A stretch of 64,000 nt of DNA from Pirellulales bacterium (GTDB lineage: Bacteria; Planctomycetota; Planctomycetia; Pirellulales; Thermoguttaceae). Shown in pieces: positions 1 through 10,717 of this stretch. The first letter of the stretch is position 1; each line of letters begins with the position of its first letter. The notes below the pieces were generated by a model that was given only the letters and a program-made list of their open reading frames with translations, made no database searches and had not been told where the DNA came from. The position numbers and the translations under genes are program-made. The stretch lies in the NCBI GenBank assembly GCA_016931995.1, contig JAFGDS010000048.1, positions 1 through 64,000 on the forward strand, given 5' to 3'.

Positions 1-184
1 ACAAGGCTCAAATAACTAAACCATCACCGATAATTCCTTCACGGCCTCTCGGATATCTGGGCTACCCTACGAAGCCCCTTCGGGGCAAAGGGTCAGAGTC
101 AAGCTCAGAGATTGCTCCAATCAAGGTTAACGGCGTAGGGCGGCACTCAATTCAGCCCCTTCCTGGCGGCGCTGGCCGTGCCTC

Positions 185-2308
185 TCACCTTGGCCCGACC
201 GTCGAGAGGTCGAACGGCTCGAAACCGGCCAGGTTGGCCTTCGCGTCCGGCGGCAGGGTGAAGTCGCCCTGGGCGGGATTGGCGAATCGCGGGTCGGCGA
301 TCTTCGAGTTCTGGTCCATGCCGGCCTCGCGCCACTGGTCCCACGTGCGATCGGCAAAGCGGATCTCGCCCCCGCCGACGCGCCAGTACGTGTTGTGGTC
401 GAACGCGACGTTCAGCTTCGACCAGTTGCCGGACAGAAGCGTCCCCCGGTCCCAGAGCACGACGTTGCGCTCGAACGTGAAGCTGCGGTGCTCCTCCAGC
501 CGCGAACGCACGATTTGGGCGTCCCGGGCGAAGGCGATGATGTTGTTGCGGAAGACGTTTTCCTTGCCGTAGTGCTGGTGGAAGCCGCCGTGGGTGGTGT
601 GGTGGACGAGGTTGTTTTCGGCCAGAATGCGTGACGTGCCCTCGTCGAAGTAGATACCCCAGCCGCCGTATTTCCGGCCGGCCACGTCGTGGAAGTGGTT
701 GTGGCGAATGACGGTACCCTCGTGGTTGCCCAGCGTGTAGATGCAGCCCATGTCGCTTAGGAAGGGCTCGTCGCCGTTGTCCTTGACGCCGATGTGGTGA
801 ACGTGGTTGTACTCGACGACGTTCCGTTGCGCGGCGGCGGGCCCGTAGCCCCAGGTCCAGCCGACCGAGATGCCGGTGTACCAGAACCGGTTGATGTCGT
901 TGTGCGCGACGACGTTGTGAGACGATTGGCCGATCCACACGGCCACGCAACTGGGGAACAGATGGCCGCCGTCGGCGATCGTGCAATCGGACACCTCGTT
1001 GCCGGAGGTCTTCTCATTGTCGGCCTCGCGGACGACGACTTCGCCGATCTTGACGCCGCCGGCGCCCAGGTCGTCGAGCGTGCAGCGGCTGACGCGGTTC
1101 TTTTGGCATCCGCCGGCCAGCTCGATGGCGTAGTTGCCGATGTGCGACACCTCGCACCGCTCCAGCGCGCAGGACCGCGCGCCCGCGGCCCAGATGGCCC
1201 CCGGCACGCCGATGGCCGCCTGCGAGAAGCCGCTGCGCGTGGGGTCGGGCGCGAATCGCCAGATGTCCGGGGCCAGCTTGGCCGCGGCTTCCTGCCCGAC
1301 CAGCCCGTGGTCGAAGTACCACTCCGTGTGCGAAAACGTGATGCCACGGAAGACGACGTGCTCGACGAACCGGCCCGCCGCAGGCTCGCCCTCCAGCCGC
1401 AGCACCTGCGCCAGCCGCGGCGCGACGACCTGGGCCTGGTTGGGATCCACGCCGGCCGGCGGAATCAGGAATACGGCCTTCCCGCGGACGTCCACGTGGA
1501 ACTCGCCCGGCTCGGTCAAACACTCCCGCACGTTCTCGATCCAATACGGATCGCCCGGCTCGAGGAGAAACACGCTCTTTTTCGTGAAGCGGATCGTCCG
1601 CGTCCGCGGGTCGATCGACGCAATCGGGAGGCGGGACTCGACCCAACGGTTGCCGACGATCGCCTCGCCGTCGGTCGCCGAGGGCCAGGCCGCTAGATCG
1701 CCTTCGGCATGGACAAATTGGTTCACGCCGCGATTCCACTCGCCCGCGGGCGCGTCGTCGCCCAGGCCGGCGATACCCAGCGTGCCCTTCTTGGGCCAGC
1801 GCGCCCGGGCAAGCCGCGCGCCGTCGAGCCACATCTCGCGGAACTCCGCCGGGTTGCGGTCGGCCGGCAGCGGCGCGGTCCACGCCTCGCGGTCGTTGAT
1901 CGTCGTCTTGGTCCAGCCGGTAATCCGCTGGCCGCCGCTTATGACGGGCTGCTCGTCCTGATACGCGGTCCACACCACGGGCGCCTCGGGCGTGCCTGAG
2001 TCTTGCGGTTGGAGAACCAGCGGCTCGGCAAGCCGGTACGCGCCGCCGCGAAGACACACTTGGATGGGCCCGACGTTTTGTCCTTGATTCGTCTTGATTG
2101 CCCGGACCAGATCGCGGGCCTTCTGCGGCGTGGCCACGGGGCCGTCGGTCTTGCCGGCGTTCGGCTCGGCCAACGTGCCCGACCACGCGTCGTTGCCCTC
2201 CGGCGAGACGTAGACGACCGTCTCCTCCGCCGCCGGCGCGCCCGCGACGAAGAGGACGCACGCTGCCAACGCAATGCCGAGCCACGCAAGAACGGATTTC
2301 GCGAACAT
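185..2308 (-). CDS. Secreted right-handed beta-helix (pectate-lyase-like) protein
   Basis: A 707-residue exported protein. The start at 2308 is chosen because AAAGGAGAGAAG lies just upstream and a signal peptide follows at once (basic start, hydrophobic stretch, cleavage near GAPAAEE). An in-frame extension back to 2551 runs through a repeat and has no ribosome site. Residues from about 33 begin YVSPEGNDAWSGT, the usual opening of planctomycete and Bacteroidetes parallel beta-helix proteins. The middle (about 330-620) is rich in N/H/G-spaced short strands such as NEVSDCTIADGGH and NVVEYNHVHHIG, typical of pectate-lyase-like helices. The family binds or cleaves polysaccharides outside the cytoplasm, but many members have no measured activity. 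I infer a carbohydrate role; substrate unknown. No neighbour on the same strand suggests an operon. Confidence 0.85.
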   Translation of the reverse strand: MFAKSVLAWLGIALAACVLFVAGAPAAEETVVYVSPEGNDAWSGTLAEPNAGKTDGPVATPQKARDLVRAIKTNQGQNVGPIQVCLRGGAYRLAEPLVLQPQDSGTPEAPVVWTAYQDEQPVISGGQRITGWTKTTINDREAWTAPLPADRNPAEFREMWLDGARLARARWPKKGTLGIAGLGDDAPAGEWNRGVNQFVHAEGDLAAWPSATDGEAIVGNRWVESRLPIASIDPRTRTIRFTKKSVFLLEPGDPYWIENVRECLTEPGEFHVDVRGKAVFLIPPAGVDPNQAQVVAPRLAQVLRLEGEPAAGRFVEHVVFRGITFSHTEWYFDHGLVGQEAAAKLAPDIWRFAPDPTRSGFSQAAIGVPGAIWAAGARSCALERCEVSHIGNYAIELAGGCQKNRVSRCTLDDLGAGGVKIGEVVVREADNEKTSGNEVSDCTIADGGHLFPSCVAVWIGQSSHNVVAHNDINRFWYTGISVGWTWGYGPAAAQRNVVEYNHVHHIGVKDNGDEPFLSDMGCIYTLGNHEGTVIRHNHFHDVAGRKYGGWGIYFDEGTSRILAENNLVHHTTHGGFHQHYGKENVFRNNIIAFARDAQIVRSRLEEHRSFTFERNVVLWDRGTLLSGNWSKLNVAFDHNTYWRVGGGEIRFADRTWDQWREAGMDQNSKIADPRFANPAQGDFTLPPDAKANLAGFEPFDLSTVGPR

Positions 2309-2389
2309 GATCTTCTCTCCTTTCGCGGGCACGGAGGCCAGCACGTAGGTCAGGCCGTGCCTGACGGAACCGGACGAAGACGTTAATTG

Positions 2390-2502
2390 AACCACGAAAG
2401 ACACGAAATACACGAAAGGAGGTGGGAAGATGCGCCCTCCCGCGACGATTCTCAGCAGATCATAACAGCATCGTTTTCGTGTGATTCGTGTCTTTCGTGG
2501 TT
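2390..2502. repeat. R4 inverted repeat (ACCACGAAAGACACGAA family)
   Basis: Two perfect 18-bp arms, AACCACGAAAGACACGAA at 2390-2407 and its reverse complement at 2485-2502, enclose about 77 bp. The element lies in the gap between the beta-helix gene and the CYTH gene. A related half copy is at 11430-11457, and GGAG-type versions are at 30304-30426 and 51143-51382. No coding potential is seen. This is an intergenic repeat; its function is unknown. Confidence 0.8.
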
Positions 2503-2640
2503 CTCCCTTGTCGTTGCCGAGGAAGAGACACACTCTTGCGTTCGGCGGCACGGTGAGGGTTTGGAGGGAACTTCAGGCAGGGTGAATGGTGGTTGGCGCA
2601 GTCGGTCCTCGTCGCGGGACTCTCGCCAGGGCAAAGGCGA

Positions 2641-3234
2641 CTACTGACGGACATTGTCAGCCGGCCGGTCCGGCGGTGTCAAGCGGCCGGATTCCACCAA
2701 CAGGCGGAGGTAGCTGCGGCGTTCGCTGGCCGAAAGACCCAGTTCGGCGGCCAGCGCGGCGATACACACCCGGGCGGCGTCCAGCTCTTCCGCGTCGACA
2801 ACCAACTCCAACTCGACAAACGCGCCGAGCCCTGCGACCTCGTCGAGCGAGACCTCGACCGTGCGGCCTTGCCAGGGCACGTGGGCCTTGCGCCGTCGCT
2901 TGCGGACCTCGCCCACCGGCGCGAAACCCAGAGCCGCCAGAAGCGCGCGCCACGCCTCGAACGTCGCCTCGCCCTCGGGAAGCGGCAGATCCAGCTCGCG
3001 CCGGGTCTTGGTGGTCGCGTCCACCTTCGGACCCTTGTACGTGATCCGATTGACCGACCCGATGCGTCGCAGCCGTAGGGCTTCGTCCGTCTGGGCAAAG
3101 TCGCGCGCCGGGTGGTTGAAGTAGAGATCCACCTCGACGCGGACCCCGGAGACCTCCGCCGCCAGCAACGCCAAACGCGCCTCAACCGGCTCCAGCCCCG
3201 CCACGGGAAATTTCTGCTCGACTTCGTAGGGCAC
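2641..3234 (-). CDS. CYTH domain protein (class IV adenylate cyclase / thiamine-triphosphatase-like)
   Basis: A 197-residue cytoplasmic protein. The N-terminus holds the CYTH signature ExExK as E4-V-E6-Q-K8. Later conserved pieces are LRLRRIG and ITYKGP (basic and acidic residues lining the tunnel) and the acidic strand FVELELVV. CYTH enzymes act on triphosphates with divalent metals: class IV adenylate cyclase, inorganic triphosphatase or thiamine triphosphatase. The LRRIG...TYKGPKV arrangement resembles the class IV cyclase (CyaB) subgroup, but sequence alone cannot choose the substrate. The start ATG follows the GC-rich gap before groES; no strong Shine-Dalgarno is visible. The gene stands alone. 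Confidence 0.85.
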   Translation of the reverse strand: MPYEVEQKFPVAGLEPVEARLALLAAEVSGVRVEVDLYFNHPARDFAQTDEALRLRRIGSVNRITYKGPKVDATTKTRRELDLPLPEGEATFEAWRALLAALGFAPVGEVRKRRRKAHVPWQGRTVEVSLDEVAGLGAFVELELVVDAEELDAARVCIAALAAELGLSASERRSYLRLLVESGRLTPPDRPADNVRQ

Positions 3235-3700
3235 GGCAAGAGACCTCGTCGGAAAGGAGCGCCACCCGGTGGTGGACCTACTTCACCTTACGGGTCGGTT
3301 CTCGGCTTCACGACATCGTAGCGGAAGCCGTGCCAACCCGCGAAGGCAAGAATTCCATTTCACGGTGAACCACGACAGGCCGACGGTTCCCGCCGACGTG
3401 CCACGGCGATACACCTACCCACTTCCGGTGGATGGGTACCCTCTGCTAGGCCGTCCGGCTCCTGTCAAATTGGCAGTCGTGCGGCATTTGGGGTAAGGGG
3501 CGGCATCGTGTTTGCGGCGTAAAGCCTTTCTCCGAAGTCACTTAGCACGTCCAGTGGATTTGGCGCGCGGATTGCGTCAAAAGGGGAAAAACTCGGCCGC
3601 GATGCACACTTTGGCAGCCGTGTCACGCCGGCCTTCCGATGCCCGGCACTGGGTAGGCTGCCTGGAAATAGGAAAAGATCCCTTCGGAGGTGACTGAGCC
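3235..3700. other. Intergenic region upstream of groES
   Basis: A gap of about 470 bp that must contain the leader and probably the promoter of groES-groEL. I looked for a CIRCE operator (TTAGCACTC-N9-GAGTGCTAA). Only the left-half-like TTAGCACG at 3543 is present, with no matching right half, so HrcA control is not supported. No convincing -35/-10 pair was found. GGAGGTGA at 3687-3694 is the groES ribosome site. Confidence 0.5.
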
Positions 3701-4030
3701 ATGGCGAAGACGAAAGCCGCCACAAAGAAATCGACCGGGGCATTTCAACTCCAGCCGTTGGGCGACCGCGTCGTTGTCCAGCGGGAGGAGTCGGAGGAGG
3801 TGACTGCCGGGGGGATCGTCCTGCCCGACTCGGCCAAGGACAAGCCCTCCCGCGGCAAGGTCATCAGCGTCGGCAACGGCAAGCTGCTGGACGACGGCGC
3901 CCGGGGCGCGATGCAGGTGAAGGTGGGCGACCGGGTCGTGTTTTCCTCCTACGCGGGCGAGACGTTCCGGCTCCGCGATGAAGAGTACCTTCTGATGCAC
4001 GAGGATGACATCCTCGCGGTCATCGAATAG
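3701..4030 (+). CDS. groES: Co-chaperonin GroES
   Basis: A 109-residue protein, the lid of the GroEL folding chamber, acting as a cytoplasmic heptamer. Conserved parts are LQPLGDRVVVQREE, the mobile-loop region TAGGIVLPDSAKDKPSRG, GKVISVGNGK and the C-terminal EEYLLMHEDDILAVIE. It is about 12 residues longer than E. coli GroES because of a basic N-terminal tail (MAKTKAATKKSTG). The start is supported by GGAGGTGA 7 bp upstream. It lies 95 bp before groEL on the same strand, the standard groES-groEL operon order. Confidence 0.97.
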   Translation: MAKTKAATKKSTGAFQLQPLGDRVVVQREESEEVTAGGIVLPDSAKDKPSRGKVISVGNGKLLDDGARGAMQVKVGDRVVFSSYAGETFRLRDEEYLLMHEDDILAVIE

Positions 4031-4122
4031 GCCCGCCGCGGTCCCGCAAGCTGCGTCGCTTTCGACACAACCCAAGAGCCGGTGGGCACATCCCCACTCG
4101 ACGAGAAACAAGGAGACCATAA

Positions 4123-5745
<1,623 letters not shown>

Positions 5746-5781
5746 TCCCCTTGGGGCGACAAGATCGTACTCGCTTCCCCG

Positions 5782-5816
5782 CCCGTCGGCTCCCTGCCCA
5801 GGAGCCGGCGGGTTTT
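5782..5816 (+). terminator. Rho-independent terminator after groEL
   Basis: A 12-bp stem (CCCGTCGGCTCC at 5782-5793 with GGAGCCGGCGGG at 5801-5812, one G-T pair), a 7-base loop and TTTT at 5813-5816. It sits just after the groEL stop and before the next gene, so it should end the groES-groEL transcript. Confidence 0.8.
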
Positions 5817-5852
5817 CCATTGGCACCACTTCTATTGCGAAAGGCGCGCGGC

Positions 5853-7127
5853 ATGGTCACTCCGACGGAACGTGGAGACGGCATTCTTAAAACGGCTCTA
5901 TACAACTTCGAGCAGGCCGCCTGCCGGCTCAACCTGGGTGAGACGTTGCGGCACAAGATCCTGGCGGCCAAGGAGCGGATCGAGATGAACCTCACGCCGG
6001 TCCTGCCCGGCGGCCGCGTGCCCAGCGTGAAGGCCTTCCTCGTGCGGCACAACGACGCGCTGGGGCCGGCCAAGGGCGGCATCCGCATGACGCCGGACGT
6101 GACGCTCGACGAGGTGAACGGCCTGGCCATGGAAATGACTTGGAAGACGTCGGTCATTGGCGTGCCGTTTGGCGGCGGCAAGTCGGGCATCCAGTGCAAC
6201 CCCACCGAGCTTTCCGAGGAGGAGAAGGAGATCCTCATCCGGTCGTTCACCCGGGGCGCGCGGCGGCACATCGGGCCGGAGATCTACGTGCCCGCCCCCG
6301 ACATGGGCACCAACGAGCTCGACATGGCCCACATCCGCGATTGCATCTCGTATTCCGAGGCCACGTCGATCACCAACGGCTGCTTCGTGACGGGCAAGCC
6401 GGTCATCCTGGGCGGGATCGCCGGCCGGCGCGAGGCCACGGGCAAGGGCGTCGTGTACACGGTCCTGGCCATGTGCGAGCGGCTAGGGCTCGACCCTGCC
6501 CGGCTCCGCGTTGCCGTGCAGGGCTTTGGCAACGTCGGCTCCGTGGCGGCGACCGAATTGGTTCGCCGCGGCGCAACGCTTGTGGGTGTCGCCGATCTGT
6601 TTGGCGGCGTGACCCATCCCGACGGGCTCAACGTCGAGACGCTTGCCGAGCACGTTCGCCAGACGGGCACGGTGAAAGGATTCCCGGCCGGCGGCGTTCG
6701 GCCTATCGAGCCGGCCGACGTGCTCGAACTCGATTGCGACGTGCTCATTCCCGCCGCGGCCGGTTCGCAGCTTACGGCGGCCAACGTCGAGCGCGTGCGG
6801 GCGCGGATCGTTGCCGAAGGCGCCAACGCCCCCACCACGCCCGAGGCCGACGACGTTCTCAACCGGCGCGGCGTCCACGTGATTCCCGACATCCTCTGCA
6901 ACGCGGGCGGCGTGTTCGTCTCCTTTCTGGAATACACGCAGGAGACGCAGCGCGAGCAAATGACCCAGGCCGAAGTGGAGAGCCGTCTGGCCGAGCGGAT
7001 GACGCAGCGGTTTGACGACGTGTACTCGCTTGCCCAGAAGCAAAACATCTCGATGCGCGACGCCGCCATGAACCTGGCCGTCAGCCGCGTCGTCGAGGCC
7101 GTCTTCACCCGCGGGCTGTTGCCGTAA
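5853..7127 (+). CDS. gdhA: Glu/Leu/Phe/Val dehydrogenase (glutamate dehydrogenase)
   Basis: A 424-residue cytoplasmic dehydrogenase that interconverts glutamate and 2-oxoglutarate plus ammonia with NAD(P). The N-terminal dimerisation domain has GPAKGGIRM (71-79), then GVPFGGGKSGI around the catalytic lysine K110; the usual GGGKGGI has S at the second-last Gly here. PAPDMGTNELDMAHI follows. The Rossmann part contains VAVQGFGNVGSVAA, then PAAAGSQLTAANV and EGANAPTTPEAD, all usual for the family. The start is placed at ATG 5853, after GAAAGG; longer in-frame reading runs back into groEL in another frame. Whether it prefers glutamate or another amino acid is not certain from sequence, but the GDH motifs are strong. 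Confidence 0.93.
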   Translation: MVTPTERGDGILKTALYNFEQAACRLNLGETLRHKILAAKERIEMNLTPVLPGGRVPSVKAFLVRHNDALGPAKGGIRMTPDVTLDEVNGLAMEMTWKTSVIGVPFGGGKSGIQCNPTELSEEEKEILIRSFTRGARRHIGPEIYVPAPDMGTNELDMAHIRDCISYSEATSITNGCFVTGKPVILGGIAGRREATGKGVVYTVLAMCERLGLDPARLRVAVQGFGNVGSVAATELVRRGATLVGVADLFGGVTHPDGLNVETLAEHVRQTGTVKGFPAGGVRPIEPADVLELDCDVLIPAAAGSQLTAANVERVRARIVAEGANAPTTPEADDVLNRRGVHVIPDILCNAGGVFVSFLEYTQETQREQMTQAEVESRLAERMTQRFDDVYSLAQKQNISMRDAAMNLAVSRVVEAVFTRGLLP

Positions 7128-7152
7128 GAGACGTGCGGGCACCGGACTCACA

Positions 7153-7234
7153 GGTGCCATGGCCACGCTTGCGTGGCCATGCGGTGTGATTGCCCTGAAC
7201 AACATGCCCACGACAAGCGTGGGCATGGCGCCCC
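7153..7234. repeat. R6 two-hairpin repeat, copy 1
   Basis: An element of about 82 bp made of two palindromes, CATGGCCACGCTTGCGTGGCCATG and CATGCCCACGACAAGCGTGGGCATG-like, separated by about 20 bp. The ends GGTGCC and GGCGCC make the whole element an imperfect palindrome. A second copy with the same layout is at 52765-52844, inside the rhaT-like gene, and a half copy is at about 47240-47258. Confidence 0.75.
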
Positions 7235-7245
7235 AGCAGCCCACG

Positions 7246-7267
7246 GCACTGGCAGAGCCAGTGGCAC
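7246..7267. repeat. R1 repeat unit
   Basis: GCACTGGCAGAGCCAGTGGC and its two following bases form a 22-bp palindrome of family R1 (GTGCCACTGGCT-NN-GCCAGTGC). It is placed directly after the R6 element, upstream of the fucosidase gene. Confidence 0.75.
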
Positions 7268-7393
7268 TCATGCGCCACCGCTTGCCCTGCCCGTCTGCCC
7301 GTGCGACAATGAAAATCGCGTGAGGGGCGATTGTCGGACCGAAGGAGACAGTCCCCGGACGAAACACCGCACGACCCAAGAGGAATCTGATCC

Positions 7394-8908
7394 ATGACGA
7401 TGCGCACCTTCTTCACAACGCAGACCAGGGCTTTTCGAAACACTGCCTGGGCTCTTCAACGACTTGCCTCGGTGACGGCCGTGCTGCTTCTGTTCTTGTC
7501 CTGCTGTGCCACGGCCCTGGGCGTAGAAACCCCGGACGGGGCAACGGAAACGGATCCGGCGGTGCTGGCGAATCTGGAGAAGTTCCAGGACTTGAAGTTC
7601 GGGCTGTTTCTTCACTGGGGCCCATGCACGCAATGGGGGGCGCGGATCGCCTGGCCGCTGAGCGAGTCGCAAACCTGGGCCCGTCCGGACGATCTGCCCG
7701 CTTGGACCGAGCGAGGCAAGAACTTCGAGGTGTTCTCCCGCGACTTCTTCGATCTAAACAAGACGTTCAACCCGGTGCGGTTCGACCCCGACAAATGGGC
7801 GAAGGCCGCGGCGGACGGAGGCGTGAAGTACGTCATGTTCGTCACGAAATGCCACGACGGCTTCGCCCTGTTCGACACCAAACAATCAGCCTACTCGATC
7901 ACCGATCCGTCCTGCCCGTTCCACGCCCACCCGAGGGCGAACGTCGCCAAAGAGGTGCTCGACGCGTTCCGCCGGCGGGGCATCCGCGCGGGCGTGTATT
8001 TCTCGATGCCCGACTGGCATCATCCCGACTTCGAAGACCCCGACCTGCCCAAGGCGCGGCTCTTCCGGCCGAACTACGACGTCCAAAAGCATCCCGAAAA
8101 GTGGGAGCGGTACATCGGCTTCATGCACCGCCAGATCGAGGAGCTAATGACCGGCTACGGACCCATCGACGTGCTCTGGCTCGACGGCGGCGTCGGCGAC
8201 GACTGGAAGACGGACGAGTTGGTTGCCATGGCTCGTCGCCATCAGCCGGGCATCCTCTTCGTCCATCGCGGAGCCGGCGGGCGCTACGAAAACTACCGCA
8301 CGCCCGAGCAGCAGATTCCGGCGCGGGCCCTGCCGTATGCGTGGGAAACGTGCCTGACGATGGGCGACCGCTGGGCCCACGATCCCCAGGACTACTACAA
8401 ACCGGCCCGGGAGCTGATTCACCTGATCGTCGAGATCACGTGCAAAGGCGGCAATCTGCTGTTGGACATCGGGCCGGACGACCAAGGACGCCTGCCGGCC
8501 GAGTCCGTCGCGCGGCTTGAAGAAATCGGCCAATGGATGCGCGCGAACGGCGAGGCGATCTACGGCACGCGCCCCGTGGCGCCCTATCGCGAAGGCCGGG
8601 TGTGTTTTACCCGCAAGGGCGACGCGGTGTACTTGATTCACCTGGCCGAGCTGGCCCAGGTCCGGCCGCCGGCGACGATTGCCGTGTCGAGCATCCAGCC
8701 GGCCGAGGGCGCGGAGGTGACGCTCTTGGGCAAGAATCTTCCGCTCGAATGGGAGAAACGAGGAGACGGGATGGTCGTCCGCATTCCCGAGCGGATCTCG
8801 TGCCCCCTGCGGGGCGAACGGCCTTATTGCCGCCACGCCTGGACGGTCAAGATCAGTAAGGCCGTGGTTCACGGCGAGCCGCCGCGAGACGCAAACCGAA
8901 CCAAGTAG
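7394..8908 (+). CDS. Secreted alpha-L-fucosidase, GH29 family
   Basis: A 504-residue exported enzyme expected to release L-fucose from glycans. A signal peptide covers about residues 1-43 (long basic start, core VTAVLLLFLSCCATALG). The GH29 domain starts with KFGLFLHWGPCTQW, followed by KYVMFVTKCHDGFALFDT and the nucleophile segment DVLWLDGG (D264). C-terminal to it is TCKGGNLLLDIGPDDQG, also typical of GH29. A small beta domain follows from about residue 400. Both ATG at 7394 and ATG at 7400 are possible starts; AAGAGGAAT precedes them. The gene is flanked by repeats, not by a visible operon. Together with the sulfatases in the window it suggests use of sulfated fucose-containing polysaccharides, which is inference. 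Confidence 0.93.
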   Translation: MTMRTFFTTQTRAFRNTAWALQRLASVTAVLLLFLSCCATALGVETPDGATETDPAVLANLEKFQDLKFGLFLHWGPCTQWGARIAWPLSESQTWARPDDLPAWTERGKNFEVFSRDFFDLNKTFNPVRFDPDKWAKAAADGGVKYVMFVTKCHDGFALFDTKQSAYSITDPSCPFHAHPRANVAKEVLDAFRRRGIRAGVYFSMPDWHHPDFEDPDLPKARLFRPNYDVQKHPEKWERYIGFMHRQIEELMTGYGPIDVLWLDGGVGDDWKTDELVAMARRHQPGILFVHRGAGGRYENYRTPEQQIPARALPYAWETCLTMGDRWAHDPQDYYKPARELIHLIVEITCKGGNLLLDIGPDDQGRLPAESVARLEEIGQWMRANGEAIYGTRPVAPYREGRVCFTRKGDAVYLIHLAELAQVRPPATIAVSSIQPAEGAEVTLLGKNLPLEWEKRGDGMVVRIPERISCPLRGERPYCRHAWTVKISKAVVHGEPPRDANRTK

Positions 8909-8967
8909 GACATCGGGTGTCTTGCGCGGTCCCCTCATCCCGCGTGCAGCGGCTGACGGAACGAAGG

Positions 8968-8990
8968 CGGCGATGAATCGCCGCACTCCA
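8968..8990. repeat. R7 repeat, degenerate copy
   Basis: CGGCGATGAATCGCCGCACTCC is one arm of family R7 (GGCGACGAGTCGCCGCACTCC). It lies after the fucosidase gene. Two near-perfect copies in opposite orientation flank the C45-type gene at 33605-33630 and 34881-34906. Confidence 0.6.
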
Positions 8991-9081
8991 GACGCCGGGT
9001 CGGTGAGCGCCTTTCCGGACGCCGCCCCCGGAGTCTCCCAACGCCTTGTCCCCCCAACGGACATTCCGTCCGCCCGTCTGC

Positions 9082-9109
9082 TTGACGGGGGGGCACGCCC
9101 TGGTACAAT
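9082..9109 (+). promoter_or_regulatory. Candidate sigma-70 promoter
   Basis: TTGACG (9082-9087), a 16-bp spacer and TACAAT (9104-9109), close to consensus, 106 bp before the ATG of the PEP-CTERM gene at 9215. The region around it is GC-rich, so the match stands out. It is a pattern match only. Confidence 0.55.
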
Positions 9110-9214
9110 GGGCCCTGTGGCCAGACGGGGTAATCCTCGTATCCCTCATACCCTGGGCCGGTAGAAGGGCCACCGTTGTGACGCTAAGGGCAACCAGAGT
9201 CAGGAGGTTGTGTG

Positions 9215-10378
9215 ATGCGAGTCGCACCGTGGATTCTTTGTCTCATTCTCGTTGTTGTATCGTTCTCCGTCTCGCCGGCGCTGGCCGGCGACGGGACGGC
9301 GCCGTCGTGGTCGTTTCAGTGGACCGGTTACCAAAGCCAGACATCTCAAACGGCGGTGGCCATGCGCGACGGCCAAACGTGGCCGGTCATCTTCGGCCGA
9401 GTCAAAAGCGCGGCCTACGGGTTCTCCGCGATTTCGCTTCTGCCGGTGAAGAACCCGGAGACGAACACGTATTGGCATCCCATCGCCACGGGCCTGTTCT
9501 CCGAATCGCAGGGAACGCAAATCTCCGCCAAGACAAGTCCCGGGCCAGACGATCGCTTTGCCGTGCTCCTCAAGCCGGCCTCCACGTCGCCGCTCCAGTA
9601 TTCCGCCGCGGTGTTCGGCCCCGGTGGTAGCCGGACAACGCTCAACAACGTCAATGCCCTGGCGTTCGACTGCGAGGGCAATCTGCACACCGGCGACGAG
9701 GTGCCCGACAACCTTGCTTCGGGGTCCTTGATGCCCATCGACATCGCGGTCTCGCCCGCCGGCGACATCGCGGCGGTCGACCAACAGGAGTATTACTACT
9801 ACAGCACGTGGACGGACGCCTGGTATTCCGAGCCGTTGCCGTCCATGTCGTTGGTGTCTCCCTACTCGATCAGCGTGGTGATGGACTCCGTCGGACGTCC
9901 CTACGTCGTCGGCGCCAGGTCGGGGGCCCTCGTCACCGGCGTGTTCAACATCGCGCAGGGCGGCTGGCAGTGGACCACGTTGGCGACAACCACGACCATG
10001 TCCAACACGAGCGTCGCGCTGGCGGCCGATGGCCAGGGCGGCGTCGGTCTGGCATGGGCCGAGGGGCTGCTCGGCTCGAATGGGGGCGTCCTCCGTTACG
10101 CGTACAACGCAACCGGTTCGGCGGATGGCTGGGACGTAAGCGCCGTGGCGTCCACCCTGACGTGGCCGGTCGGGGTCGGCCGTCCGGGCGTGGTGCATCC
10201 CGTGCAGTCGGTTGGGCTCGCCTTCGACGCGGCCGACAACCCCGTGATCTCGTTTGTCACGACCTCGGGTGACATCTGCCTGGCGTACGACCCGGTGGTC
10301 GCCGTGCCGGAGCCGGCGGCTTGGCTCATGGCCCTCGGCGGCCTGTCGATTCTGGCCCTGCGCCGTCGCCGGAGTTGA
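9215..10378 (+). CDS. PEP-CTERM sorting domain protein of unknown function
   Basis: A 387-residue secreted protein. It has a signal peptide (VAPWILCLILVVVSFSVSPALAG) and a C-terminal PEP-CTERM signal: VPEPAAW, a hydrophobic helix (LMALGGLSILAL) and RRRRS. Such signals direct sorting by exosortase to the cell surface, with removal of the C-terminus. The body has no recognised catalytic motif; repeated segments with GNLHTGDEVPDN, AVSPAGDIAAVDQQ and DSVGRPYVVG look like blades of a beta-propeller. The ATG at 9215 sits 7 bp after AGGAGG; a GTG 3 bp earlier is less likely. A sigma-70-like promoter lies upstream and an R9-containing gap follows. Confidence 0.85.
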   Translation: MRVAPWILCLILVVVSFSVSPALAGDGTAPSWSFQWTGYQSQTSQTAVAMRDGQTWPVIFGRVKSAAYGFSAISLLPVKNPETNTYWHPIATGLFSESQGTQISAKTSPGPDDRFAVLLKPASTSPLQYSAAVFGPGGSRTTLNNVNALAFDCEGNLHTGDEVPDNLASGSLMPIDIAVSPAGDIAAVDQQEYYYYSTWTDAWYSEPLPSMSLVSPYSISVVMDSVGRPYVVGARSGALVTGVFNIAQGGWQWTTLATTTTMSNTSVALAADGQGGVGLAWAEGLLGSNGGVLRYAYNATGSADGWDVSAVASTLTWPVGVGRPGVVHPVQSVGLAFDAADNPVISFVTTSGDICLAYDPVVAVPEPAAWLMALGGLSILALRRRRS

Positions 10379-10717
10379 ATACGGGAGGGCGAGGCTCCCG
10401 CCGAGCCGCTGGTTGACGACCGGTCGTCGCACACCGGGAGCTTCGCCCAGCTTGACGGCTTCGCCGTAGCCCACGGCAAGCCAGGCGTTTATGAGTGGGC
10501 AGTGGTGGGCCTTGATGTCCAGCCCGCCGCAGCCGTGGCGGCGCACCTCGGGCGCGAACGTGGCCCCGTCGCGGGGGTGGGGCCAACCCAGCGGTTCGAG
10601 GGCGAAGCTCCGCCGCCGCTCGCTCTGGCAGCCGCCGCGAGCGCCGGGTAGGATGGATGCCCGGCGGACATTCAACGTGACAAGGTCTTTCGTGGCGATC
10701 CTTGGGAGGAGACGATC
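10379..10717. repeat. R9 repeat and possible gene remnant
   Basis: The gap begins with GGGAGGGCGAGGCTCCCGCC (10382-10401), a palindrome of family R9 that recurs in other gaps. The remaining bases have open reading on the minus strand (residue pattern FALEPLGWPHPRDGATF, then GLDIKAHHCPLINAWLAVGY) but no start, ribosome site or recognisable family. This could be a decayed gene or a longer repeat. GGGAGGAG at 10705-10712 is the ribosome site of the next gene. Confidence 0.5.

Noticed and set aside
3540-3570. TTAGCACG as half of a CIRCE operator upstream of groES
   Set aside because: No matching right half (GAGTGCTAA) lies at the correct spacing, so HrcA control is not supported.
7128-7393. Repeat palindromes as an attenuator or riboswitch for the fucosidase gene
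   Set aside because: The same elements occur at many unrelated positions, so they are dispersed repeats and not a gene-specific regulator.
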